Of a DNA stretch of 64,000 nucleotides, positions 48,490-60,367 are shown one piece after another. The stretch's first letter is position 1. Every line of letters starts with the position of its first letter. Made by a program: the position numbers and the translations under genes. The DNA comes from Ptiloglossa arizonensis (taxonomy: Eukaryota > Arthropoda > Insecta > Hymenoptera > Colletidae), in contig NC_135054.1 of assembly GCF_051014685.1 (NCBI RefSeq), positions 5,336,001 to 5,400,000 of the forward strand, read 5' to 3'. A model generated the notes under the pieces. That model had not been told where the DNA came from. It worked only from the letters and a program-made list of their open reading frames with translations, and made no database searches.

Positions 48490-48960
48490 TGATCATAATC
48501 CGCCACTGTGCCACCACCCGCCAAATGAATTTGTCATTGGAGAACGATAATTTATATCAGGCCAACGATTATGCGTGACTTTGACTCATTTCGTTTCCAC
48601 TTCTACTCATACGGGTTCATCGGCATTGATCGTTGGTTTCGCTATAGCCTCATAAGGAATATAACGAAGCGTTGGATACCGATTCCTCTGTGCAACACCG
48701 TGTCGAAAGGAATATCGTGTGAAAGTTGCCGACCCAACACGCTTGATTTATATTCGCAGCCGCGTTCGCAGATGTGTAAAACACCAGCCAAACGTGTGTC
48801 CAACTGGAGGAACGAACAGGACCAGTTGACGAAAATTTCGTCGCGCGAAGTATTTAAAAATAACTGTTGAAAATTCTGACGGATCGGAACCGGTTATCCA
48901 GAAGTGACTAAATTGAGAGAACGCACGGTACTTCCGAGATAGGGGTATATTTTACGCGCG
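48490..48960. promoter_or_regulatory. GC-richer block
   Basis: It contains words such as CGCCACTGTGCCACCACCCGCC and AACCGGTTATCC and a 99-codon plus frame (48571-48870, MRDFDSFRFHFYSYGF) without a recognised domain. It may be regulatory DNA or an unrecognised exon. Confidence 0.25.
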
Positions 48961-50137
48961 ATTTAAACGTGTGATGAAATTCGTGGAACATTTTTAGACA
49001 AATAATCAACATTTTTCGTGCAGAGCTCCTAACTCAAATTTTTTCTTACACGTTGGGGATTATTTTGACATACATATACCCGGATACTCGGCATTAACAG
49101 AAGGTACAGTGGTTACATAAAGTTCTTTGTGCAAAGTGTACGATACCCAGGAATCACGAGATAAGGGAATTCTTTCGTAATAACAGAAATAAATACTTAA
49201 CATTCGATAACTAATTTCACATTTCGACCGTATTTTCTGACCTTGTTCGAGAAAGTAAAACTTAATATTGATTAAATTGGTAATTATACAAAAAACGTAA
49301 TATAAGATAACGATTGAGAGAGAACAAATGAGAGAAATAAAGTATTGAAGGTTATAGTATAAAATTACGTAATAAAATTGTGTGCGGAAAGAAACGTGAA
49401 TAAAATCGGCAAATGTGATCAAAACGTCAAATTAATTAATAATAGTTGTTACAGTACTATAGGTTATAATCTCAAAATTGAATTTCTTCGGCCAGTCGCG
49501 TAATCTGAAATACAACAATAAAAAAGACAAAAATATGTACGTTAAATACTTATGCTATTGAATTGAAATTAAATTTAACGACATTTCGGCCGTTAGAAAT
49601 ACAAAATTATACTTAAACTATTGTTTATTGCTCTTATCACCGAAGAATCCTTTTACTCTGCGATTTATATTTATTGCAAAAAGAAGCAAATACAATTCAT
49701 GCAGTTAATAGTTAAATCGTATTCTTCGGCCTGCATACATCTAGATGTAATAATTTACGAATAAAATTGATAGGAACTTTGATAATGTTCCAGCGATATG
49801 TCGTTCAACTCAAATGTTATGCATTAAATAGAATGACACAAACGACATTTCAGTACAACAAATTAATTAAACGGCTAATTTAAAAAGTAAGGTAACTACT
49901 TTGAATATACATAGTAGTATTTTCATAATCGCTAATATTGGAAAATTCTATGATTGAATGAACAAAGTTGTCTGAACACTTGTAGCTGACATAAATGCAT
50001 TAATTACATGATATCGGTTTATTAAATTTTATAGACGAGAAAATACACTTGTATAATAGCACATAACATCAGTATTTGAAATAGATAATTGTACTTTGTA
50101 CCTTGACAGAAACACAAAAACTGTTTCCAGAAAATTA
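48961..50137. other. AT-rich stretch before the large inverted repeat
   Basis: A 120-codon hydrophobic minus frame (49060-49422) is rich in Ile, Tyr and Phe from AT-rich composition and shows no domain. The gap 51621-52402 is also without a gene. Confidence 0.45.
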
Positions 50138-51620
50138 TTCATTAAACGTTGATCATCACTTTTTACATTACAAATTTTAATCGCGATCTTATTTGCAAGA
50201 ATACATAAATATGTGATACAAATTTAATGACGTATTATTACTCTTAAAAAGTTTCACTTACGAAATAAAACAGTTGTTATAATAAATTAACGAGTAACAA
50301 ATATCTACTTAACATCGAATTGTTTAATCCTTCAAAATAATAATATTTGAGCCCATAAAGACAAAAGTAGTGTAAGTAAACAGAATTGGAGAATGTAATT
50401 ATACCTACATCGAGTTGTATTGTATTTACAATTGCCGTAAATATAAATTTTTATAGGGAAAAGTAGACCGCCACTTGTGTTTTTAACAGAATTTTGTTAA
50501 AAAACGTCAAGAGTCTTTAACTTTGTTAAAGAATTGTCAAAAAACGTTTATTATATTTTAATCATCTTGATTTTTTCTCTTTTGTTTGTCGTACATATTT
50601 GAATCATTGCACATATTGTGAGAAAAAGTTTACCGTATTAATGTTTATTAATATATAAGAGAGATTAAAACTGAAAGTGCAAAATATAAAATGTTAATTG
50701 AAAAAAGATAAAGAATAAATACGAGCCACAATTTAGTCTTTCCTATGAAAGTTTTCATGAAATTACCTCCATGTTTCTTCTCATTATCTTCAAATCTATT
50801 TAAAATGAAAATGAATTATTCATAGGATACTATTAAGATACAGATGCTCATTTAACGATTCTCCTAGTGCTTTGTAAGAAATCGTTATCTAACAAAAACA
50901 TTCTTTCGTCACAAGCCAATTTTACTATTTATGATCGAAAACATACTTTGTGCAGATATTTAGAAATTGTTTTCTTGCCAAAATTAGAATAACGAATTTT
51001 TCACAGGATTTAAATTGAATGCATCTACTGCATTATGACCAATTAACACGTTGGCCGCCATGCTCGTTTTCAATGTCGAAAAATATCCAATATTTGTTCA
51101 AATTTTAGCATGGAAAATGCAAACATTTTATGTTCAATACTGTACAGTAGAAACTTCGTTATGTGAACTTCTCTTACACGAATACTCTTCCATCGAAATT
51201 CTCTACTATTCGAAAGGTTTAATGTTCTATTATTTGAATATAACATATTATTGTATAAGATCCTCCCTGCTATTGAAGTCTTCTTCTATAACAGTTAAAA
51301 CTAATTCTTGTCAAAATTATTAATTTATATTATGTATAATATATGTTAGCATCGGATAAACTGCACCTGACGATTCTGTTTACTTACACCACTTTTGTCT
51401 TTATGGGCTCAGATATTATTATTTTGAAGGATTAAACAATTCGATGTTAAGTAGATATTTGTTACTCGTTAATTTATTGCACCGACTGTTTAATTTCGTG
51501 AGTGAAATTTTTAAGAATAATGATACGATATTAAATCTATATCGTATACTTATATATTCTTGCAAATAAGATCGCGATTAAAATTTGTAATGTAAAAAGT
51601 GATGAGCAGCGTTCAATGAA
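50138..51620. repeat. Large inverted repeat: 250-bp arms around a 985-bp spacer
   Basis: 50138-50386 and 51373-51620 are inverted copies, roughly 89% identical by eye, with long exact stretches around ATCGCGATCTTATTTGCAAG and AACGAGTAACAAATATCTAC. The spacer holds no recognised gene; a 90-codon plus frame (51051-51323) is low in complexity. A foldback element or a transposon with long terminal repeats are the likely explanations. Confidence 0.8.
51142..51235 (+). repeat. Possible pogo/Tigger-like terminal repeat inside the spacer
   Basis: CAGTAGAAACTTCGTTATGT, then repeated ATACGAA/ATTCGAA-like words, resembles the ends of insect pogo-type elements. No partner end was found, so this is a weak call. 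Confidence 0.22.
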
Positions 51621-52559
51621 GTAACCCTGCATTATTGAATGTTAATCACCTTTAAGCACAGGGTGGGGAGGAATGTAATACGAATTCAATACTATTGAGA
51701 AATATTGTTCCTTTACTCGAATAATTTTGAGACTGTCATTGAAATTTTCATTCGTGGTTGGTTTCAATTCGTGACATAGAAAAGCTAAGAAAATCCTTCC
51801 TGTGTATTATTGTATAACTTCTGTTATTAATATTTATGTTGTTTTTATCGTTGCCGTAACGTTATACTCGCCGTAATCGAAGCAATGTAATGTACGAACA
51901 AAATTTAAAATCATTATTTGTATTAACGATTTCTAAATAAAATTCTTTACATACATTGTATTTTAAAAACATTTGTCCTCATAACGAAATAGGAACAGTA
52001 CTACATCATCTGATAAACCTACGAAAGTTCGAAACATTTAATTTTTCAGTCCATGAATCGCCAATACAAATAAAGTCATTGAACTTCGTTTATATGTTAC
52101 ATTGTTTTAGATTATTTTACCGGAAATACGTGATAAAATAATTATTTCAGAAAAATGTGTTGCGTTATTAAAAAATTCCTGTATTCGTACAATCTTTTCC
52201 TGGGAGATATTAATAGGAATTAATACGGGTAATGAAGATTTCACTCTGTATTCCAAAGAAGGAAGATACGTTTTTGCTTATCATCGATAAATATAATGCG
52301 AGTTTCACGGCAGCGACAAAAGGTCGCAGTCGCTGTAGAAAGCAAGGCCGTGGACATTATAAAATCTCAATGGCTAGTCCGCAATATCGTTACGCTTGAA
52401 CTCTTATAACTAGGCTGCGGATGTTTATGCGAATGCATATCCTAATAGGTAATAGATCAAGTTATGGGATCCGTACAGAACAAATTTTTTTGCCATTAGA
52501 AGATTCTAAAAATGTAATTTTTATTTTGCATATTTTTATATTCCATAGGTTTTACATAA

Positions 52560-52562
<3 letters not shown>

Positions 52563-52599
<37 letters not shown>
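52563..52599 (+). repeat. (TA)n microsatellite
   Basis: About 18 TA units inside the left part of the hAT element. Confidence 0.95.
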
Positions 52600-52601
<2 letters not shown>

Positions 52602-54365
52602 TGCACAACTGTATAGATTTTTCATATTTGTGCATATTCGACTGAAAATTTATCATTGATTTTACTGAATTGTCAAGCAAATATAAACAAGATAGACGTA
52701 CGTGTTAGATCGAACAACGATGATCGTCAACAACATGAATTCATTTTGAATTCAATCCTCTATTTCCATACAACGAGAGATAAAACGAAGATAATAACGT
52801 TATAGATAGACGGTTAAATTTCAGTGGTTTCATTAGATCGGCAGTATTGTCACGACTTCGTATGAATCACTTCGATCGACGTTAAATATACAGTATCCAT
52901 TGCTTACAAAAAGTGAAATACTAGCGACAGAAATTAAAAATGCCTAAATGAAAAAACAGCACACGTGTAGCGATAACGAAGTGACTTGCATCTACGAACG
53001 ATAACTAAACTGTTGCAGAGGAAGAAATGGTAAGTATTCTGTAAAGCGTGCAATAATGGGATTAAACGCGACAGAAAACCATAACTCAGACAACATATAC
53101 ATACAGCTGCGTACAAAAGTAATGTAAAAGGGTGTAAGAAGATTACTTTTGCAACTACAAGCTATGATAGACCACAGAGTAATACCAGTTCATCGAGAAA
53201 AAATCATTCTTATATCGATATGTGACAAGCTACAGTGGCTATAAATATGCCCTTGCAATGTTTCGATAATAAGGAAGATTTCTTAAACATTATACGAATC
53301 AAAATATTCCGGACGAATCTAGATTACGTAAAAATTATTTGAAAAATTGTTACCATTTGGCTATTCGAAAAATTCGAGAATATATCGAAGACAATTACGT
53401 TTACTGCTGGTCGCTACATTGCAAATTTAATTATTGGAAAGTTCTGTGAAACTGAAAAAATTATATCTTATTTGTTCGAAGTAATTATCGGAAACAAACC
53501 ATGTAACTGTTGCTAGATTTATCGATTCAGCAGTGAGATTATTATAGCGAAATGGAGGCAAAGATAAAATCTTATTGTTTATCTCAGATGCAACAGCGTA
53601 TCTGTTGAAAGCTGGGAAGCACTTGAAAATGTTTTATCCAAATATGCTGCATATTACTTGCATCGTACATGGATTGAACAGAATACCTGAGAAAGTTCAG
53701 CTACAATTCCCTGCCATTAATAAATTGATATCCAGTGTGAAAAAGGTGTTCTTAAAAGCTCCACTACGCGTGGAAACCTATAAAAATAAATTAAAAGATA
53801 TTCCTTTGTCGCAAAAACCCGTAATAACAAGATGGAGAATCTGACTGGTACTAGCCCTTTTTATGCAACTTGAATCAACGAAAGGAGTATTGCGGTGTAC
53901 GTATTTGCAACAATATTTAACATTTATTAAATATTAAGTCACTTTCAAATGCCATTAGAAGTTATAAAAAGATTGAAATCTGTGAGCTTACCTCTAACAG
54001 CATTTACTAATTCGGTAAGTCTAATAGTGAAAAATTTGACATATACACGTGGTAATTGTGAGAAAAAAATTGCACACAAGATTGAAGCTGTATTGAACAG
54101 AAACGTAAATTTGAAGACAATATTAAAAATTGGTAAGATTTTTTCGACAAAAAGCTCCAAATGTAAATTTAAATACGCTTCGATAACATCGTATGACGTT
54201 GAACGGTGTTTTTCAGCATACAAATTAATTTTAAGAAAACAAGAGGCATCGATTTACAGCAGACAATACAAAAGAATAACAGTTACAGAATATTGTAATA
54301 TAAATTACAATAAATGAAACAATGGTACGATTAATAGTTTCTAAATACGTAAAATTATTTTCTAC

Positions 54366-54449
54366 GTATTCCTTATATTTATTTTGCATATATTTTGCAT
54401 ACATCTTACATATATTTTGCATATGTTTTGCAAACATTTTGCATACTTT
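54366..54449 (+). repeat. Subterminal TTTTGCATA repeats of the hAT element
   Basis: At least five imperfect copies of an 11-14 bp unit built on ATTTTGCATA sit just inside the right end. hAT transposases typically bind short subterminal repeats, so these are the likely binding sites. The frame in this stretch is not coding. Confidence 0.55.
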
Positions 54450-54488
54450 GACACGTACTTGCATAAAGATCCGCAGTCTACTTACGAC

Positions 54489-57147
54489 ATTTACTGTCGT
54501 TCACGCCCATCAATCAGAAAATGCTAGCGGTTGTTAGAACTCTCGAAATTTGGATAATGAGCCTCATGCCTCTAGGCATCGGAAATCTATCTTATCCAAA
54601 CGTGGCGATAAGACATCGCGTATACTTCGTTGAGATTACGACACGATGCCATTTTCGGTCGAATACCTCACGTGCCACAAGAACTTCCGGAATGTGTTCT
54701 ACTGTGCAGTGCACAAGCGAGAAGAAAAAATAGTGAGAATTTAATTGGGACAATGCCAAGATACCAACATTAAGGAGACTGTCCAATTTGAAGGTAAAAA
54801 AATCGATCTGTTTTTTTACATTTTTCCGAAAGATCAAATCTTACAAACATTCTGAAACAACTATGGTGAAATACGAAAAATTGGAAATATACGATTTTGA
54901 AACTAAATTATCTTGTGTACACTCTAATACGTTCGAATCGAAATCAACCCAATATGTGTAACAATTTTTTTTATCGCTCGATGCCGATACAAAATTTAGC
55001 GAAGTGATCGAATTTTTTCTTTTAAATGGTGTAATTTTATCAATTTTCGACATCTTTTATTTCTTTTAGCTTAGGCGATAGTCTAAAAATAAAACAATTA
55101 TTTATACATAGCTTAAATCTCATATCTTAAAACAAACAACTATTTACATCTTAAAAAATTGTTATACTATTTACATCTAAAAAGAATGGTAAATACTACA
55201 ATTTTTTAATGTACCTCTTAAAATATATTTTTAGAGTTTTCGTTTTGTGCGACAAAATTGCAAAAAACAAAATATTCTTTTTTATCGCCTTTTTATATTT
55301 TACATAGTATTATTCAAAAATCTGAGTTTATCTGTTTTTTGCTATCGATCTTTTTCATCAATAATGTAAAGCCAAGATATTCAAGTCGCAGATATTTTCT
55401 AATATTTGTACAGAACTAGGACTGAATAGTATTTAAGTATTAAATGTCGGCTACAAGTTGTAAGAGATAAGAAAAAATGCATACCTTTGCACGAAAAAAT
55501 ATTGATGATTTTAAAGAGTTTAGAAAAATGACTTTAGAAAATGTTTATTATCGTGTCCACATTTTAGAACCATTCAAATTGTATCTCAAAGTATCGTGAA
55601 AGATAAGGAAGCAAATTAGATACACTACTTGTGGTGAACAGTTTGTATGTGTGGGTATGTGTGTGTTGTGTATTTATATTCTTTGAGGCGACTGATTGCC
55701 TACTATTAATGTTCCACAGAGGTTGGAGGTACATTTCTCAATCATATCTTACTGTTCACGTTCGCGTTTCCATCGCTAAAACCTGCCTTGACAAATTTAA
55801 TTTCATTTCATCTTCGTAATTCAATATTTCCACATGAATAAGTGTCTGCATTCGGTACGTATAGTTTAAATATATCGATTAGAATAAATATATCAAGTAT
55901 AATTTAAGATATTTAGATTAGAAGAATTCTATAGATATGATTCGATGTATTTTTTGCAAATTTATTATTGAATGAAGATTTAGAAAAAATCTTCCTTTTT
56001 CAATTTTAAATTAAATATGTACATTGACGCGAACAAAATGAAAATTATAGTACATTCTCTCTGTATTTAATTTAATAGAGTAGCCCACGAATATTAGATA
56101 ATATCCGTTGTGATAATTATATCTCACAACTGTAATCGTCCACGATAACATTTCGTGATTCTCTCGATTTATTATAAGTTATACCGTTGTGTTCAAAATT
56201 ATTAATATCTTAAACACAATAATTATATTTGGTAATACCATAGGGAAGTATAGTCTTGATTTTGTACATAATTTTTCACAAGATTGCAATTTAACTACAT
56301 TTTCTTTATCCAATTATTCTTTATCACATAAGTCACTCGTAAAATTAAATTGTAACGTGTAGGTTGTTATTTTTTTACACCGTTATGTAGCGACACACTT
56401 AATACAAACACGAATCGTAAAATTCTGTGGCACTCCTTCTTTCCACGTAATCAATTACTTTTAAATATATTCTACTTTCGTAGCATTTTAGTAGTTATTT
56501 CTCTATTAAAATAAGTTATCGAAGATATCACTGAGTCGAAAACATTACAGTAAAACAAACATACTTGAACAAACGTGCTCTCGAAAGGTTTATTATATTT
56601 GATTGTGACATCTTTCGTTTCAGATCACTTATTCGCGGAACACCAAATATCCAGAATAAAAAATCGATGTCGTAAACCGTTTAAAAAGAAATTCACACGT
56701 GGAGCGTACAAGGACAACTGTGAATTTTATAAAAAGTAAATCCAACGCATTCTCCGTGCACGAGGAATCTGTCCAGTCGCTGTTCCTGTTAACAGTTCCA
56801 GTTAGTAATCCAGTTCTCCGTGGGCACTAGAACTGACCAGTCCATACGTCCACGCCATCACATTACTTTCAACCTTCCTGTGAATTCGTCTCGTCTCATC
56901 GACCGTCCTAATAAGCGGCCACTTGACGGTAATTAGTGAAACTCTGAGGCTACTTTCAGACCAACGAAAGAAACAAGGAAGATTTCGATCTAAAGTTAAG
57001 TCCAAATGAAGAAACACTTTCACTGATTTGATCTCACCGCAATGAATAGACGAAAATGATTTCGAAGCTTTAGAGAGGAAAATATATTCGAGAAAAGAAA
57101 CAAACGAGTCGAGTAATTTCGATACAAATTGTACAAAATCGTATCGA
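54489..57147. other. Upstream of the cation transporter
   Basis: No coding frame is recognised. The last 400 bp is GC-richer and probably holds the transporter's promoter and leader; I could not find a convincing TATA plus initiator pair. Confidence 0.45.
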
Positions 57148-57195
57148 GTGATTCGACGAATAAAGTTTCAAAGATCGTACACGAACCGAGTAAAT

Positions 57196-58881
57196 ATGGC
57201 GAGCGTCGACAGAAATCTCGAAGAACTGATGGCTCACCTGGGTGAGTTCGGTAAATATCAGTGTTGGCAATTCTCACTGCACATTATTGGTGCGTTGACA
57301 GCAGGTCTGCACATGTTGACGCTGTTAACGGTCGCCGCTGTGCCGCCACACAAGTGCAATATACCTGAATCCATGATAGATTCGTTCAACGTGACGTCTT
57401 TAACCTGGAATTCGTCCGCGATATTGGAAAGTCTACCTCGAACCATCGATTCTTGCCATTACTTGGACGTAAATAATACGATTAAAGAATGCGAATCGTG
57501 GACCTACGATACACAATACTTTCAATCGTCACGTGGAATGGAATGGAACTTCGTTTGTTCGCAACGATGGATGGGCTCGGTGGCCCAATCCACCTACATG
57601 TTCGGTGTGTTCATCGGAGCGGTAACATTGGGCAGCTTGGCGGACAAGTACGGACGAAAGATAATATTCTACGTGTCATCCGTGGCACAGCTGATCCTTG
57701 GTGTGTCGGTGGCCTTCGTTAACAAGTACTACTTCTTCCTATTTGTGAGATTCCTGTACGGTATCTTCGGTTCGGCAGGTGCCTACATAACAGGATTCGT
57801 GTTAACAATGGAGCTGGTTGGCCCGTCGAAGAGGACCGTTTGCGGGGTAATGTTCCAGCTGGCTTTCGCTGTTGGTTTCATGTTGGTAGCCGTCTGGGGA
57901 GCTGTGATCAAAGATCGTATGTGGCTCCAAATTGTGTACGGTCTGCACAGCGCGTTCCTTGTTGGCCATTGGTGGCTTATGGACGAATCGCCAAGGTGGC
58001 TGTGGGCGCAAGGTCGTGTCAGCGAAGCCTTAGTAATCGTACGTAAAGGTCTAAACATGAATGGTAACACCGTGGATATAGACGCGGCAAAATTGATCAG
58101 CGAGGCGAAGGTACAGCGCGTAGATCAGGAAGATCGATCGTACGGGGCCCTGGACCTTTTCAAGACACCTAATCTCAGAAAGAAAACGTTGAACGTGTGT
58201 CTCAACTGGTTCGCCAACTCTCTGGTCTACTATGGTCTGTCGTTGAACGCGGGTAACTTGGTTGGCAACCCATTCCTGATGCTGTTTCTAAGCGGTCTGG
58301 TCGAACTGCCCTCATATATTCTAATGTGCTTCTTGATGGACCGTACTGGAAGAAGGTGTATGGTCAGTACTTTTATGCTGATCGGTGGTGTCTGCTGTGT
58401 AATTGCATCCAGTATTCCGACTGGTACCGACGTAGCTGCCTCCATGATTGTGATCATTGTTTTATTCGGGAAGGCTTGTATAGCCGGCTCTTTCGCGGTC
58501 ATTTACAATTACACGGCTGAACTATTTCCAACGGTGGTTAGGAACACTGCCCTAGGAATCGGCTCGATGTGCGCCCGTCTCAGTGGAGCTCTAACGCCCA
58601 TGATTATGTTATTGGATTCGTTGAATCCCAAAGTACCCGCGATCCTGTTCGGTTTCGTAGCTCTGGTTTCTGGTTTTCTATCGTTGTACTTGCCCGAGAC
58701 CGTGAATCAGCCCATGCCCGAAACCATCGAAGACGGTGAGAATTTTGGGAAACACGACACATGCTTCACGACGTGTTTGGGATCGGGAAGGAAGGCTACC
58801 ACCACCTACGAAGTCACGATGAGTCAACTGGGCGATAAAGACGAAAAGGAGAAATTGAACCAAGGGGAGGGCCCGAAATAA
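57196..58881 (+). CDS. Orct: Organic cation transporter, SLC22 family (single exon, 561 aa)
   Basis: This is a major facilitator transporter expected in the plasma membrane, moving organic cations or carnitine-like solutes. The start is taken at the ATG in AAATATGG (57196) because it has a good context and MASVDRNLEELM is a normal N-terminus; an in-frame ATG 48 nt upstream is possible. The first membrane helix is about 25-48. A large Cys-rich outer loop (49-125) has sequons at Asn65, Asn72 and Asn93, as is usual for SLC22. The MFS motif GSLADKYGRK is at 146-155, DESPRWLW at 263-270, MDRTGRR at 381-387 and PETVNQPMPET at 500-510. The length is normal for the family. No intron interrupts it, which is unusual for an insect SLC22 gene and leaves retroposition as an open question. 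The closest Drosophila names are Orct/Orct2; the exact paralogue is uncertain. Confidence 0.93.
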   Translation: MASVDRNLEELMAHLGEFGKYQCWQFSLHIIGALTAGLHMLTLLTVAAVPPHKCNIPESMIDSFNVTSLTWNSSAILESLPRTIDSCHYLDVNNTIKECESWTYDTQYFQSSRGMEWNFVCSQRWMGSVAQSTYMFGVFIGAVTLGSLADKYGRKIIFYVSSVAQLILGVSVAFVNKYYFFLFVRFLYGIFGSAGAYITGFVLTMELVGPSKRTVCGVMFQLAFAVGFMLVAVWGAVIKDRMWLQIVYGLHSAFLVGHWWLMDESPRWLWAQGRVSEALVIVRKGLNMNGNTVDIDAAKLISEAKVQRVDQEDRSYGALDLFKTPNLRKKTLNVCLNWFANSLVYYGLSLNAGNLVGNPFLMLFLSGLVELPSYILMCFLMDRTGRRCMVSTFMLIGGVCCVIASSIPTGTDVAASMIVIIVLFGKACIAGSFAVIYNYTAELFPTVVRNTALGIGSMCARLSGALTPMIMLLDSLNPKVPAILFGFVALVSGFLSLYLPETVNQPMPETIEDGENFGKHDTCFTTCLGSGRKATTTYEVTMSQLGDKDEKEKLNQGEGPK

Positions 58882-59250
58882 ACTTCAAATTCGAGTTCGG
58901 CGAATCGCGGCTCGGTTCGTCGCGTGAAACTCTGTGCGCAAGTACTGAAACGGCAAGCTACATTTGTTGCAAGATTATTTTGTAATTCGGTACAACGGCG
59001 GCGTACGATTACAAACGCTTGTGTCCATTATGAATTCTCGAGTACACGATCACGATTGTAATAGGACTACCGGTGCAAACACAGTGGCACTGTTTGTTTG
59101 CGTATACGTTGAACATAAATGTAATCGTGTTTACCGGCTATAATTTGAAAAGCCTTGAAGACCGTCTCGTTGCCGCGCGTGCGCTACGAAACGCTCTTAG
59201 ATTCGAAACTGTTTATCGCTTTGGGAAATATTCTAGTTAGAAGCGATCTA

Positions 59251-59256
59251 AATAAA
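59251..59256 (+). terminator. Poly(A) signal AATAAA of the cation transporter
   Basis: A canonical AATAAA stands 370 nt after the stop codon, the first good signal downstream. It gives a plausible short 3' UTR. Confidence 0.55.
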
Positions 59257-59615
59257 AAATGTTGGAAACGGAATTGTACACTTTGAACACTGCGATAACG
59301 AAGAAGTTGAAGACATTTTTCAATTTTCATGTTGTATTATCGTATCCCTAAGTTAATGAAACTGTATTAAACTGAGAAAATACCATTTTGTACATTTCTG
59401 TACACGACGAACAATGTGCAATGAAATATTGTATTTTCAAGTATCAAAACAATTTGTCGCCGTATGGAAATATCTTTAACTCGTTAAGTCCATAACTGAT
59501 CCTATTATTGTAGATCGTGATGATTTTATCAATTTTATTCGACGCATAATCCAATTCAGATAAGAAACTACAATCTTCGGCTTTGTTAAGAGAATTAAGT
59601 AGTTTTCTTCGAGAT

Positions 59616-59616
59616 A

Positions 59617-59654
<38 letters not shown>

Positions 59655-59690
59655 GTAATAATAATATAAATAATAATATAAATAATAGAT
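59616..59690 (+). repeat. (AAT)n microsatellite, imperfect
   Basis: About twelve pure ATA units followed by an interrupted tail, downstream of the transporter's 3' UTR. Confidence 0.9.
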
Positions 59691-60355
59691 ATTATCTATT
59701 TTTATACTACACATGTTCACTATATATTTAATTATATAACTATTATTCAAACCTAGTAATTTATACGGGGAAAGAAAACAAATCATGTATTGCGAACTAC
59801 GATTTAATTTTAATAATGTCTGTAATAAACCCTAATAGGTCATGTTTCGAAAGAACCGCGGTATTTGAATACCGCTTTACAAAATATTTCCTTTGTCGAA
59901 ACGTCTAAGATTTGGATGGTGAACTTCGGTGTAAATCGACTTTGCTAGCATTAAAAGTACCAGAAACAAAACCCTCACTCTCTGTCCAATTTCTATCGTC
60001 TTGGTAGCTTGTAGCGAACTATACGAACCATTTCTCCATTTCGTAGTTGACGAACAACATTCTCGATTACACCGTCATTATTGCAAACAATGAATAATAT
60101 TAACAAATACAACAAATAATGAGTACCTGAAACGAAGAAAACCGAATAAAATACAGTAATGCTTTGTACAGAAGTTTGGAATTTTCGAAATAAAGTAAAG
60201 AAACATTTCTACGATAATTCGATCTTTATTGGTTCGGGTTCTTATCGGATACATAAAAAAAAAAAGAAATATTTAGAAAAAAAAACAAGATGAATACATT
60301 TTTTTCTATACGTTTTGAAACTTTTATATACAAAGTTATTTTATATACCTGGTGT

Positions 60356-60367
60356 GGGGGGGGGGGG
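60356..60367 (+). repeat. Poly-G run of 12
   Basis: Twelve consecutive G in otherwise AT-rich DNA, a rare composition here and a likely place for sequencing length error. Confidence 0.9.

Larger units (their letters stand above)
52411..54480 (+). mobile_element. hAT element with decayed transposase and 8-bp target duplication
   Basis: The terminal inverted repeats are TAGGCTGCGGATGTTTATGC on the left and, in reverse complement, TAGACTGCGGATCTTTATGC on the right. The flanks CTTATAAC (52403-52410) and CTTACGAC (54481-54488) agree at 6 of 8 positions, as expected for an old hAT duplication. The transposase is readable from about 53200 (IPDESRLRKNYLKNCYHLAI) through FISDATAYLLKAGKHLKMFY, HITCIVHGLNRIPEK and LSQKPVITRW. 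It ends in the dimerisation domain (SITSYDVERCFSAYKLILRK), with the stop near 54317. Stops and shifts near 53515, 53840 and 53930 break it. Near the right end, repeated TTTTGCATA units form a subterminal array. Relatives I recall are common in insects. Confidence 0.85.

Noticed and set aside
53949..54223. Opposite frames of similar length within the hAT element
   Set aside because: Only the plus frame carries the dimerisation motif; the minus frame is its shadow.
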